The notes under the pieces: model-generated
Databases searched by the model: none
Told to the model about the DNA's origin: nothing
What the model saw: only the letters and a program-made list of their open reading frames with translations
Assembly: GCA_008711295.1 (NCBI GenBank)
Contig: VUYV01000004.1
Span: 7,421,597 to 7,485,596 of the forward strand
Length of the DNA: 64,000 nucleotides
Direction of reading: 5' to 3'
Source of the DNA: Anarhynchus alexandrinus
Taxonomy: Eukaryota; Chordata; Aves; Charadriiformes; Charadriidae
Translations under genes and position numbers: made by a program
Shown: one piece after another, positions 34,441 to 47,913 of the stretch
How positions within the stretch are numbered: the first letter of the stretch is position 1
Layout: each line of letters opens with the position of its first letter

Positions 34441-35069
34441 GCAGGTAGGTAGAATTAGTTTTATTCTCTAACAAAGTTTTAATAGATGTTACTTTTTCTT
34501 TTTAGAGGAGAAATTGATTTATACTTAGGCATCAGACACTTTCCTGTGATTGAACTGGGTCAGGTGCTTCCCACCCCAACCTTCACACACAAAAGTTTTG
34601 GGACTAATGTTTAGAGCTTTCTCCTTATATCAGCTAGCAAGACATCTTGGACATATCCACTTAGTCCTTCCTCAGGGAGTTTAAGATTTACAACAAAAGA
34701 TGCTGCACATCCATCATTTGGAAAAACACACCTCCACGCCAAAGTTTTCCAGTCATCTTCCCATGGTCTTCTATGCCTTAATACACCTGATGAAAAGTCT
34801 ATAAGTAGGATCTATTTGGATTGAGAGTTCAACGCTATATATCAGAATTTGTGATTATTTGTAACTATTTTATAAATCCAATGAAGACTGGCAAAGAAAT
34901 GAGTATATCTTGGTATGATCTTGTTCCAAACGATGCTATTGAGAAACGTCGCATTGGAGCTTAATAACATGGAAGCAGAAATTTGTGGAATTCAGAGTGC
35001 CCTGGCAAAGCCACAGTCCCAGGCTGCACAGTGGGAAGAATGGAAATACTGAATATCTGATAGAGAATA

Positions 35070-35114
35070 TGATGAAAGTCATCTGGTAGGACTCTGAGTG
35101 GTCTCTTCCAACTA
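35070..35114 (+). mobile_element. possible ancient CR1 3' end
   Basis: ATCTGGTAGGACTCTGAGTG followed by GTCTCTTCCAACTAT resembles the GATGATCTCTAAGGTCCCTTCCAACC tail common to bird CR1 LINEs, but is diverged and lacks the terminal ATTCTATGA repeats. Confidence 0.3.
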
Positions 35115-38100
35115 TTTGCACAATAAGTTTCTTAAGGTATACATGCAGTTTACAGGTTTGCTTGGTGCAGGTAACGTTTTCCCCAAAAAATTTATTCCAG
35201 AAAGTATGTTATTAAGCACTCAATAGTCAGCATTATTCAGACTTCGCACCACCAGAGATATTGCCCATGTAGCTGTACACAGCTATAACAGTAGGATGTC
35301 TATCATGGTAACAGAGAAGTGACTCTCAGAGCTTTATCTGCTCCCGTGAAAAAAAGCAAGCCTTGGAAGAGACCCTCAGAAAGCTTTCCTGGTGAGACAC
35401 AGCTATTCTTCATTCCTGAAAAGGAGCTATTCTAAAACATCTCTTTGTAAGGACAACCCTGTGAGAGCATATGGCAGCTTTCCAGTATTAACGCTCTTTT
35501 ACTAAAGGTGAAAGAGCTTTATCAAGTAGTTGGGCTTTCCTGATCCCTTTAATGATCTCTTGCAAATCCCTCCATATATTTGTAAAAGTTTTTAAAAATA
35601 TCTTTCTAAAAGAAGGAAGCACAATGGTAGGTCTCTTTGTGGCAGTGCTCCCAGAAAGGAGACTTTACACTTCTGTTCCCCAGTAGTCACCTTCAGCCTT
35701 GTTCTTGCCTAGAAAGTGTTGGAGACCTTCGCTCACATCTCTGAGTACAAGGAAGTTCCAGCATCATTTTAAAGGGTGGGAGCTGACAGCGGGCACCACC
35801 TACAGATAGGACTGTTTATGCTGATGCAGGATAAATGGATGGAGATCTCCATTAATTGTAACCACTGGAGTAAACCTGGAAGTGTTTTCTTGTGCAGAGA
35901 GATAGCAGTGCCAGCAAGGAGCGCAATGGGAGCCACACTATGGCTGCAATTGGTTCTTTGCAAGGAAGGTTCCTGCTATTAATATCATTGCTATCATACC
36001 AGATAATACAGTAAAAGGCAGCAGCTTGCAGAAAGGCTTAGGCTAGAGTAAACTGAGGAGTACTCTTTCGATTACAATGTGGGGTAAAGTCCGCAGGGTG
36101 TTCTCATATCTCTGCAAGCTAAACATTCACTGTACACCAGGACAGTCCTGCTATTTGCGTTGCAGTAACACCTAACAGACTGACCAGGAGTGGGGCTAGA
36201 TGCTGTACAAAACAGTAAGAGTCAGGTCTGCGCCAGCTTCAAAGAACAGGGGCTTGATAAAGGTTGGGGAAGGGGAAAAAGCTGCTGTCCACTGTGTGCT
36301 GGGACAGATCCTGATCCCTCCAGGAAAGGCAGGTGTCCTGTGATCTATCATGACCTCCCCCTGAGAAGACAGTGAGACTGCTTGGGGTCAGTCCAACCAG
36401 TCCCTGGCAGTGCTCATGGTGGCAGAGGGATGTTGCTGTCTCCACAAAGCTTTGAACCCTTGGGAGAAGCGCAGCTCTTCATGCACCAGTCTTTCCTGAT
36501 CTACTTTCAGTTCCTTCCTGCGGAGCAGCCCTGTGCAGCATGCCAGTCGGGGATGGAGAATTTCCCCTGCTGCTTGAGCCCTTTGGAAATGGCTAATTTA
36601 CTATGACATAGGGAGAGAAAGAAAGAAGGGTAGTGAAACACAGCCCAGCCTGGGCCTCAGAGCCATCTCAGGTTCAGGAGGGAAGGAAAGCACAAAGAGC
36701 TCAGAGACCCCCCAGTCCGGCTTTCTGCAGGACCTCGACATATCAAATTGAAATGGGCCTCTTTTTGCCCCTGGCTGTTCCTATAGTTTAAATGCTTTAA
36801 CCTTTAAAGGTAGCACTCAGGAACCATGGTACTTAAGTCTTAAAGCTAACTTGGAGTGTATTTTTGCAGAGAGGAAGGAGTTTTACTGGCACTTTTACCT
36901 CCCAGACTTGCATTTCATTTCAGCATAGGTCATGCGCGGCGCTGACTCTGCGTATAACCTGCCCATGGTCCCTGGTCTCACCAGTTTCCTCAATCTTGTC
37001 CTGAGAAGATCAACAGATTAGGAGCAAAGAGGACTGAAGGCTTCTTTCACAGTGGTGCTGAGTGCCTGCTGCTCCTAGTAGTTTTGATAGGAAAGGTGCT
37101 CACCACTTCTGCAGGAGGCAGCAATTCATCCCTATCAGTGCTGCTCTTTGCCCCGGTCTTTAAAGATTATTTGAGACACTGGACAAGAAATTAAGGAAAG
37201 CCTCACCCTATCAAAAAACATCAGACCTCTCCTCAATTTTGTTGATACCAATATCTCTAACTACAGCTCCTGTTCATCCTCAGAGCAGGCCCTGTACAGC
37301 CTTTCTTCCTCTTAAACTTTTCTCTTGTTCTGCCATTAAGTAAGCCTTACCCCCATGTCAGAAGTGTCACTTTTTCTCTGCTCACATAGTTGCTCATCCA
37401 GTGCCCTAATTCCCATTTTTTACCTCCCTGTCCTTTTTTCTCATTTCATTTCCACTATTATTTTCTGTTTCCTTTGTTTGCTCCTATACATACAGATCTT
37501 GGAACAGGTTCTCTTGACTTGATCAGCCTTCTGCCTCCTCCTTCCTGTTGTTTTCTAAACTTTGCTATTCTTCCATGTTCAGTCCCTTTTCCATTCCTCC
37601 CATGTGGCTTCAGATGTCTCCTTTTCCACAAGCACTCCCAGGGGTACCAGTGGTCTCCTTACAGCCAAGCCAAAAGGGGACTTTTCTCTTCTTACACCTG
37701 AAGATGTCATCCTCCTTGGACGCAGGTCAGTGTTCCTTCTTTCTAGACCTCCTTGCCTACTAATTTCCCCTTTCCCTGTCTGATGCTCAGGCTTCAATAA
37801 TTTCTCTTCTGTCCTACCAGTATCCTGGCACTCCATGGAGTTCTGTCTGTCTGCTATGCTCTATTATACAATTTTTTTTCTGCGTATTTTAGCTACCAAC
37901 AACTATCTCTGCAGGTGACCCCCTTGTTCATCTGGCAGTGAGAAAGAAGCCTGTTTTCTGGGACAATTCACCCGTTAGAGACTCTTTGCCAAGATCACCC
38001 ACAATAACATTGAGAGGATACATTTTGTTGTAAGGATACCTGTACATTAAGAACAAGAAGCAATCAGTTCTTTTCATGCTCTGATTGCCATTAAAATAGT

Positions 38101-39549
38101 TAGCTTTGGGGTTTCCAAGTAATTACCTGCATTCCTTATATAACACGAATATAGCAAAATTTAGCAGCAATCTCCCTAGAACAGATTAGTCACCAGACAA
38201 TAGGTGGCTGCTTCTCAGCCTGCCTTGGATTTGAGAGCAGGGCAGGAAGGTGAACATCTCTGTGTGCCGTCACAAAACCAGGCTTCCTGTATGGCACAAC
38301 AGCCGACAGCTTTTCAATGTTTCCATGACTGTATATCACAAAGCGTGCAGCTGAGCATGCATACTATGCAACCAATCCCACCCGCCAGACACCTGATTTC
38401 AGCAAAGCCTCCAAGAACAAATATATTCCAGGTTTCTAGCTAATTCTTCTCTAAAATTGGAAAAGAACATGCGATACCTTCACTTAACCAGGTATAACAA
38501 GTCAAACCTACTGCCACCAACACTTTAGCAAAGCCCTCCTACTCCTGACATACCCCACCTTGATTTTACTACTTTATTTATCGCTTCTCTGGGCAGAGGA
38601 AGCCAAAGCAAGAGATTAACTTTATTAGAAGCCAAAGCAAGAATCATCTTGGGGGTTTAACAGTATGTGGACATAGCTTGCAGTCAGGTCCCCAAAAAAC
38701 CACAAGACATTCCCTCCCATTAGCATGGTGGTGTGGAGCAGAGCCAACAGGTCTACCTCTGCCTCCAACTGAGAAATGCAGCCATTAGACTCACAAGCAA
38801 AATACAGGAGGTAAGATACATGCAAATTGCTTCTGCAATAAAAATAAAGATGCACAAAATATCCTTAGAAAAGAGTAGCCTTGGGCCCAGCTGAGTTCCA
38901 GGTTAACCAGCCCCCAGCGCTCACCAGATGCCTCAAAAGAGTCTTTAAGCAGCCGGGCTCTCAGAAAAGAGCAGGGGCTGTATGAACTCAGCACTGCTGA
39001 ATGACCCCAGTGCTCGGGACAACAGCAAGCCCCACAGCCTTGGGATCCCAAGAACATACAGCAGTTGGCCAGAAAGCAGAGCAATCTTAAAAATGCATTT
39101 ACTGCCTGTAGACCTGCATTAGATCACTACTAACAAACTTAAACAGGTTTTCGAATCAAAAGGCGGTTGATTGCATTTTTCATTTGTTTTCCTTTTCCTC
39201 TTTTTTTTTTTCCCTTTAAGTAGCTTTTTACAAAATAATCTTCATCTTTCCTAAATTGTTGTTTCCCCTCTTTCTCTCTTGTTGGTTAAATCTGGGCTGA
39301 GGTTTGATTGCTGTAGGACAGAGGTATGTTAGGAAATTTGATGCAAAGGACAAGAAAACAAAAATCAGAGGTATTTGGTCTGAAAAGAGGCTTTGTCCAA
39401 GGCATAATTCTTGTGTGTTTAAGGACAGAGTAATAGATTTGGAAGGATAAGTCATATATCTTAGGATTTTCTTCCCTGCCCCCTTTGATTGATTAATTCC
39501 AGTCTCTTCAGATCTTTGCCTGTTCCCACAAACCTGGAATCTCAGGATT

Positions 39550-39615
39550 GTTTGATTAAGTCATGGTTACCATGACAATAAAAGTGCCTCTGGCCAGTTT
39601 GACCTTTGACTGGAT
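39550..39615. promoter_or_regulatory. candidate enhancer: RFX-like and DR1-like motifs
   Basis: GTTACCATGACAAT (39566-39579) matches the palindromic RFX X-box, and TTTGACCTTTGACTGG (39598-39613) is a DR1-type nuclear receptor or HNF4 site on the minus strand (CAAAGGTCA). Motif evidence only. Confidence 0.35.
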
Positions 39616-40140
39616 TCAATTCACTGAGAGAAATGGACAGAGACTATAGAAAAAGCTTCAGCTTCATGTCCACTACTGCATAAAACGGGCTCTCCCGCAC
39701 TTTCAGAGAGTGAGCTGGTCGCCCTTTTTAAAATATAAATTGGGCGGGAATGCTCTGGAAAGCATTTCTAAGGTTTTGGTAACCAATTTCTTGATGAATA
39801 CCACTTCAGATATAAAATGCACACAATCATATGGTTGGATACTTATTTTAAAATGTGGCGTTGAGCACAAGAAAAACAAAAGCTGAAGTCAGGCTTCACA
39901 TGTATGATGTATACACACACAATTTAAAATCACGTCATATCCATTAAATATTTTATAGGTATTTACAAATATCTAGCTCTTTGTAAATATGTAGACATGT
40001 ATAAATGCAGATTTCAGACTTAAGACTCATTTCTTCTGATCGTGCCCCACCCCCACACTGCAGGCTGCAGGCATTGTGTTGCTGTTGCTCATATAGATAA
40101 TTATTCCTTTTCAAATACTTTCATTGTAAATCCATTTCAG

Positions 40141-43100
40141 CAAAAATAAGGCGGGGGGGGGGGGGGGATTTCAAAATTAAACCTGTTATGCGATTTGTAA
40201 ATGGGCCTGACAGAATGACAGCCGAGTGGCCGTTGCAAGGCAATTCATGCATGCAAGATTGCCAGATCCCTGGTGGGAGGGTACGCCGTGCCCGCGCCTG
40301 TGGGGGCTTCACTTGTGCTCCTCTCCTGGCTGTTTGCGCTGGGCAGCCCCCTCCGTTTTATCGCTTTTTCTTTGCAAAGGAGGGAAATCTTTTCTTTAGT
40401 CTAGCTCAGAACAATAATTAAAGCCAGCTAAAAAAGGGACTCGCTTCTGAAGTCATTGGCTCCCCAAAATACAGTGAGTTGACGTGGTGGCAGAGACAAT
40501 CAATGGCATGAGCCATTTGGGAAGAGTGGTCTTTGCTGCGCGCACCACAGATGGAGCAACAAACGTTCCTTCCGTGGTATATCCAGCCAAGGTGAATGTT
40601 AGCCGAAGAAATGGCACAGAGCCAAATACAGGGAAGAAAAATAAACCCAGGCACTGTAAAAAGAGAGCAAAAAAGGGTGTCTGGGCTGAGGTAATAGCTG
40701 CATTGACCTTACTTGGGTAATAGACAATGCTGGTTTAAAAGACAGACCAGAGTGGGCAAGCTGGAACTTCGCAATTAATTTCCTCAGTTTAAGTCTGGGG
40801 TTTTTTGTTTGATTCATTGCTCATTTACTGTCAGGAAGCTCTTCCTTCTTCTCACCTAGTTACCTCGAATTCTGAAGTCATGGGAAATAACTGAAGGGAA
40901 TTATTTCAGCCCTCCCACATAGGCTCTTGGACATAGAATCCTCCTTCTTTCCGTGCCAGCCATCAGGACGGTATTCTGTCAAGTGGTACAATTTCAACAA
41001 GTTCAGTAGAGAGCTGCCATTGTTATAGGATTTTAGTTCCCAGAGCAAGAACTGGAAGAGATATTTGTCTGGAGGAGATAGGGAATGGAGGATATTGTTT
41101 GGCTTTTTTTTTTCCCTCCCCTTTTTTGGTGAATGATAGTGGGGAAAGTATCAGGAAGCGAATACAGGAAAATGATGACCCAGAAGAAAATCTCTCCCTA
41201 CTGGAAAAGCATTCTTGCCTCCAAGAGAAGTCAAAGATAAAATTTTCAGAAGCACCTACCTGACTTTCAAGGAAAATAAACTCCTAGAGATCCTCTGACT
41301 TTGGAAACACATATCTACTTCCATAGTTCATAAGTGAAACTCTGATTTGGATATGATGATGATTTCACCTCTGAAGAAATTGCAGGCACCCACCTCACTG
41401 GCTCATTCACCATCCCTTGCCGCAAGATGGGAGAACATTATTAATGTAGAATTTGCCTGTTCCATCTTGGCTTTTTCCTCCCCTCATTCTTTTGATGCTG
41501 AGTGCTTCCAGTTGTGCCAGTCTGTAAACTCTTGACAGTATTTTGTATTTTCCTTCAGTCTCTCTCTTGCTCTCTGTAAGATTTCACCAGCCTATTAGTG
41601 TTAGAATGTGAGTGTTTATTAAATCCAGATATCTATTTATCTATTGGTCTATCTTTATGCAATTCATATACATGCATGTCTGCTGAAGCACGGTCCTGGG
41701 TATAATGTTCCATTAGAGTGAAATGTTTACGTAAAGGAAACTGAGGAGTTTAGCTATTATAAACCTGGACACTGTCAGTTTACTTACAAGAATGTCATAT
41801 ACAGTCCATGGCCAGCCTTAAGTTGAGACCCTATCACATCTCTCCTTTCATTTCTGTCCCTTTTTGTCTTCACTTGTGGCCCATCGCGGATGTACCATGG
41901 ATTAGTTCAGATGCAACAAGAATCTTAATATTAGTGAGTAGTATGATTATTGGCAAGACATTGTGCCTGTGCAGGGTGAATATTGGACCATTTCTTCTTG
42001 TCCAAGAGAGTATCTATTTCTATAACCTCAGAAAATTGTCACACAGACTGTTACATCTGTCTCTCCCTCAGAAAAAAAAAAAAATCTACATACAGCTACT
42101 ATTTTTTTCCCCCCCATTGAATAAAAAACTAAATGACAAGCCCCCGGTCCCCATCCATCCAAGGTAAGCAGTGATTTGAGGAGGGTTAAGGAAGAAGCGA
42201 GGGTCGTTGGATGAAGCAAGGATACCTACCACCGGGAAAGCGATTTGGAAATACCTGCCTTTTTGTACAGGCTAGATTCTCTGCTCTGGGAAAACACGCT
42301 TTATTTTTAGATCCAGTAAATAACAGGATGTTAGGTGATCACCAAAGACAGGGACTGCTATGTTTAAAACCCTGCCAGCTTGCTGCACTCATCTCCAGAG
42401 TAACCCTTAGCATAATCACAAACAACTGGTGTGATTTAAAACATAGTGTTTAGCAATGACATTAGCCGAGGAGAGTAAAAACCAGCCTCTTTCCCCTCTT
42501 GTCCCTGTTGCCGCAGCCTGCTGATCGCACGGTGGCTCTCGCTCCCGGCAGCACGATGCCGCTGCCTGCCCGGCTCCCTCCTGCCTCACCCCCCGAAAGG
42601 CGGCAGAGCTCTAATGACCTCCCATGCACTTACATCTAACAGATACGTTTTTGAAAACAGAATCAGACCTCACACATCTACAACCACTTTAAAAGGCTTC
42701 TCACCACACCTTCTGCTCTCTGTTCTCTACACTCAAGTGGAAGAATTGCACAAATCCCCCCCTCTCCCCACCCTTTTCACTTAGCTCTTCCTGACAGCAA
42801 CAAAAACTTAGACGAGCCAAAGGAAAGCTAAAGAAACAACTCGGGGTCCTGTCTTCTCAGGGAAGAATTTCCATATCTGGCTTTTGCTGCTGCTAGAGGG
42901 CTGGATGCAGCTTTACTATCACTTCTTTCCCTCTGTGCCCTCTACTTCCCATGGCTCCACGTGGGGAAGGATTTTGTTTGCTGAGTCAAGCCAGTCACCG
43001 GGAGAATCTGTCTATCACCAAGTCCCAAAGACTGTCCCTTTTTCCCTCTGATGCTCACCCACTCATGAAAAAAGGAAAGAAAAAAAATAATCCCGGCATC

Positions 43101-46000
43101 AGCCTTGGTTCACCTCTTCTCCCTTTCTTTATTACTCTGTTACTCCCACCCATCAGATTTATGGACTATCTTTTATTGACTGGTGTGGGCTGAGTCATGT
43201 GAGGACAAATTTACAGGGGTGCATTAGCCAGTGCGTGTCACAAAAAGTGTATGATCAGAGGCCGGAGACAAACACATGCATCGCTGACATGTTACTGGGA
43301 CTTGTTCACAATTGCATTGGTTAGTGTGGATACCCAAAATTGTGAAAGAGCATAACAGGCTTTTTCTCCACATTAAAATAAACAAATGACAACACTGTCA
43401 TCATAAGTCACAGTATCACACCTTACATGGTACACCCTTGTACCATCTCCGTGACAGAGAGCTGAGACAATGTGATGTACCTCCAAACATGTAAATTGAC
43501 AGCAGAGCCAAAAGGTGTACTCAGTCCTTATCTAAGTCAGTAATACAGGCAAAACTAGTTAGGAGGTTGTTAGCATTGGTTCAGAAAAGCCACAACCAGA
43601 TAAAAATCATTGCTTTGATATAAACTCAATCGACAAATTCTTAATTTGTAACAGTTTGATAGGGCAGATCAGGTATCACCTGTCTGTGCCATTTTCTTGG
43701 TGCTGTGCCAGAAGTCATACAGCAAAGTCAGCAAAAACTCTGCCCAGTGCCCTGGGTAACTCGGCAGGACCATGACCACGTGGCCATGCCTGGTTTGGGT
43801 AAAACCTGGGCTGCCAGAAGGTCTGGGAGTGCTCAGTGCCACCTGAGCATTCCTTCACTTTCTCCAATTGTGATTTCTTTCAATAAATAGTTGCAATAAG
43901 TTATTTTGCAAAAGTAGGCCAAAAAGACTGCTACAATCTATTCATGTTCAACTAGGAGAGCACAGTACAAGTACACCTTCCTCCATGAGCCCCTCTGTCC
44001 TGTTACAGTCACCTCCTTTCCAGCAGCCACCTCTGGGGCTCTGTCTGTTCAGTGACCCTTGAACCCAAATGGGTTTTTGGGAAATGGTTACCTTCCCCAA
44101 ATGAAAAGCTGAGATATCGGTTGCTCCTTACAGCACTCATCGTTTCCACTAACTATTGCCCTCTGCTTTCACAGTCACGTTGCCTGCCTTTGCTACTGTT
44201 CAGTCATCTCTTCCCTAATGCCTCTTTAGTGACTAGAGGAAAACAGAAGCAGAGGAGGCAATTCATACAAACTAAAACAGGGTCTGAACTTCCTTCAGTT
44301 CTGCATTTCTTCCGAAACAGAGCTGGGGAAACAGCCAGTCCAAAGCAGAGCCTCCTCAACCAGTGCATTCCCTCACTGCCACCCCAACGTTACCTCCATT
44401 CTTCTGGAAGCAAGCAGATCTGCTGTTAAGAAACACCTGAGGTGATGATTTTTCTGCCATTCAGAGGCCAAGGGAAGCCTCTGGCTTGGCTGGATGCAAG
44501 GTGGCAAATGTAATTCTCTTCTCTTTAATGCTTCTTCACTAAATCTACGCTGCCTGCTAATCTCCTGCATCCCTGTAGAAAAGTCACGACTGAAGACTCA
44601 AGTTGTCAAAACATCACTTGTCTTTTCCACCAACGCTGGTGGAAGCATGGCTGTGCTCAGCCGGAGCAGAGCTGAGCTAGCTTTTAGAAGGTCCCTGTTT
44701 CCAATTTAGCAGAGCTCCCAGGAGGTATTACATTTCCTGGTGCAGAGCAGAAAACACTTTGAGATCCTCAAGCACAAAGCCTTGTTGTTTTATTCATTTG
44801 TACTGCTGAGCAAATTCTCTTTTCAAGGCTTCCAGTGGGGAAATTTCCCTCAGTTTCTCCATAGCAGAATCCAGATTAAAGCTACCTTTACCCTTTTAGT
44901 GTCTAGAAAGCATGATTCCTTCAAAGACCGGCTTTATTTCCTGTATTCCTGGAAGATCTCTGAAATTGCAAGAAATACTCAGTTCCTAATTACAAAGGCA
45001 TTTGAGCTCATCCTCTTTTCTGTTGTGTTGTTGGCAAAGCCCCTGGAAGAGCTCTCCAACCTGAAACTTCCAAGGAATCTATTAGGAAACCCGTTGCAGC
45101 TTCCAGATAACGTGCTGCCAGCTTTATGAAAAGAGCAATGCACGAGCAGGCTCATACTCGCATTGCAGTCATTCTTGGCACTCCTGCAGCCTCCTCCATC
45201 CAAGCATCCTGCACCGCTCATTCCACTAGCTGCCTCTTCCCACCATCCCCACAACTAACGTACGCAAGCACCTTCCAGGATCGCCTGAAGCACAGGTAGT
45301 TTATAGCACTTCATGAACTGTGCTTCATAAAGACTTCCCAATGTCGTGCCCGCTTTTCCCAAGAGAGAAACCGAGGCAGGGAGCTGACCAGAGAAGAAGC
45401 AGCCCGAGAGGTCTTTGCACCCACGGCCGAGGGCAGGCTGGCTGTCTCATGAACTCGGGACAGTCTCTCTGATGTTTAACATGTTTAACACAACTCTGTC
45501 CCCAAGCACTGCGTTGCCATTAACTGACCAGATCCCAGTGTTTTTCTCGAATTTTCCCCAGATTACAACCAGGGCAAGTTTGCTGCTGCTTCAAAACAAT
45601 GTTTCTCTGATTACAACCTAGGCTGACAATTATAGTGATTTAAAACCAAACTAATTGTGAAGTACTTTGATCATGCTTAGCACAACTTGTGGTTTGTAGG
45701 CTGCAAATAGTTGAAAGGAACCCTTGGGTTCACAATTTCCTTGAATATAAATTTTATTTTGATACATAAGGTATGATTTTAATATTAAAATTAACCTTGC
45801 GTTTGTTTTCCCCCTCATCTCATTTCTTCTTTGAATATTATTGCTGGTATAATTTCCTCTCCATAAGCTTAATATTTACCACATAATTTGTTTTTGCTTA
45901 AACCTAAATTTCCTTATTCATTTGCTTTTATTAAGAAGAATTTTGTAAAGTTTTTTTTTTCCATTTTGGTCTCAATCATGGAAGTTTTTGTCATTTTTTG
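40141..46000. other. intergenic, no gene recognised
   Basis: Starts with the G15 run and a motif-rich 120-bp segment (40170-40290). Otherwise unique sequence with short pyrimidine tracts (41107-41127, 42067-42117). No family-like open frame. Confidence 0.5.
40153..40167 (+). repeat. run of 15 G
   Basis: Homopolymer G15 immediately left of a possible conserved element. Length is likely unreliable in sequencing and variable between individuals. Confidence 0.9.
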
Positions 46001-47149
46001 TTTTGTTTTGTTTTCATTTTTTGTTCAAAGAACATGGGTTGGCAATGCAAATCACTTTCTTGCAGGGCAGAGAGAGAAGGCATCCGAGCAGCAGCTCAAG
46101 TGACTCCGGACCTGGGTTACTGTGAGAATCTCTGCTGGTGTTACAAAAGTCCTAGCAGCAATCTGCACTGCATTAATTCAGCCCATGCACAGTTTTTGTT
46201 AACACAGTATGGGTGATAAATCCTTCCATTTCTCTCTCCTTTCTTTGCCTTGTTAAGCGTATAGGACATTTGGTTTTGCGACAGTGACAAGCTGTATCAG
46301 TTGGCTGCAGCCAAAGCTGCTCTAAACCATACATGGCTCTGTATTTCAGATCACATTTGCTTAGAGCATTCCCTGAGCACAACTAACGAGGTAGCACAGA
46401 TACCGGCCCATTTTGGTGACATTTTATGTTTCCCTTCACTATATTCTGCTGCTTCTGCCCATCCCTGGAACAAGCCTCCATCCTGGGCTGCTCTGGACTT
46501 TTCCCGTCCCCAGCCCCGTGTGCGCTCGCTTTCAGTGTGATTTCAGGTACGAGTGGCTGGTTCAAAGGGAGGTGCACATGTTGGCCCCATCCCCGAACTG
46601 GCGCCTCTCTGCCTGGGAAACCTGAGAGTTTCTGTCCTTGCTTATGAACCGTGACATCTGCGCATTCCTCGGGCGCTGACCCCCGGGGGCCAGAGGTCAC
46701 CCCAAGGTCAAGCAGTTTCCTCTTTCACCACCAATAGAGACCTTGACTAGAGGTAAATTATGTTGCAGTTTAAGGAAATAATTTGAAACACTCTTGTAAT
46801 TATAATAAATTTTGCTGTTTACATTTTAATCTTCAACCCTTTCACCCTCTGGTTCTCTTGTTTAAGAAAAAAGTGGGGAATTATATATTTAACAGAAAAA
46901 CTCCTGCCATGGTGGACAGTTGAATAAATAACTGGAGTTCCAATAACACAACAGCTCCAACGTCTTTGTCTGCATTCAGCATGAGCATGCACTTTTCTAA
47001 GTGCAAGATCTACTTAATCTTCAGATAAGTATGTTCATGCAGCAAGAATGGAAACACAATATTTTGTTGGGAATGTCACGTGATTCCCAATTATCCATCT
47101 TGAGCAACTGTAAAGTTACTTGAAGAAAAATCTCAAGCACCTTACTCGG

Positions 47150-47182
47150 GCAAAATTCCAGTTGACTCCAACGAAATTTTGC
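47150..47182. repeat. palindromic ancient amniote repeat scrap
   Basis: Arms GCAAAATT and AATTTTGC flank a GTTGACTCCAA centre. This is the decayed form of a sequence I recognise as frequent in sauropsid genomes (GCAAAACTCCCATTGACTTC type). I cannot name the family with confidence. Confidence 0.4.
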
Positions 47183-47799
47183 AGTAAAACAGACTGACTC
47201 ATGGCTATAGAAAGAGCAGCTGTTTTACTGAGCATATATTGTCATCTGATCATTTTTTCTTGCTGCTCATGAGAGCTGACGGGCTTGGAAAATCTTTCAT
47301 TCAAAGGAAAATGCTCAAATAATCACAATAAAGTCCTGCTAGTTTTCAGCTGGGTACCATTATGCCACCTGATATTTTAAAACAAGACTCTGCACACGTA
47401 CAACCATTCCTCGTTTACCCAACGCACACCATCATCCAAAAACTGAATTTGGGGAAACACATGGAAGAAGCAGAGCAATTACAGCAGTAAGGTCTATGGT
47501 AATGTTAAGAGTTGCAAGAATGAACACTTGACGAAAACAGAGAAAACAACAAAACTACTTGGCTCAAACCATGAATTCTCAAAACGAAAATCATAGGGTT
47601 TTCCTTGCAAGGATACCTGAACTTTGTGCCCATCACCACTCTGAACAAGAATGAACTAGAGCTCCCATCTGTAGGTGTCAGGCGTTCTGCAATCCTACCT
47701 CACTCCAAGGACCCTGTTTGCGTGCCACATAGCGTAAGCACAACGCAGTAAGGCCAAGGGAGCAAACAGAGCAAGTGCAATTGAGATCAGCGTGCTCTA

Positions 47800-47913
47800 A
47801 TCTTTGTTCTGTCACAGACGAGATGTGTGTCCTAGGGCAGCAATTTAACTTCTCTCTGCTTTAGCAATGACACTTGCAAAGCAGATACAACAATCACCTC
47901 CACAAAACGGCTT
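47800..47913 (+). mobile_element. MIR-like CORE-SINE remnant
   Basis: CTGTCACAGACGAGATGTGT, then GTCCTAGGGCAGCAATTTAA, then CTTCTCTCTGCTTTAG follows the MIR pattern (tgtgtgacCTtgGGCAagttacTTAAC, then CTCTctGtgcctcAG) in order. Divergence points to an ancient insertion, as expected in a bird. Confidence 0.6.

Larger units (their letters stand above)
34001..40140. other. intergenic, no gene recognised
   Basis: Unique AT-rich sequence with a T/G-rich tract at 34387-34440, a possible CR1 tail at 35070-35114 and a compact cluster of factor-binding motifs at 39550-39615. No gene. Confidence 0.5.
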
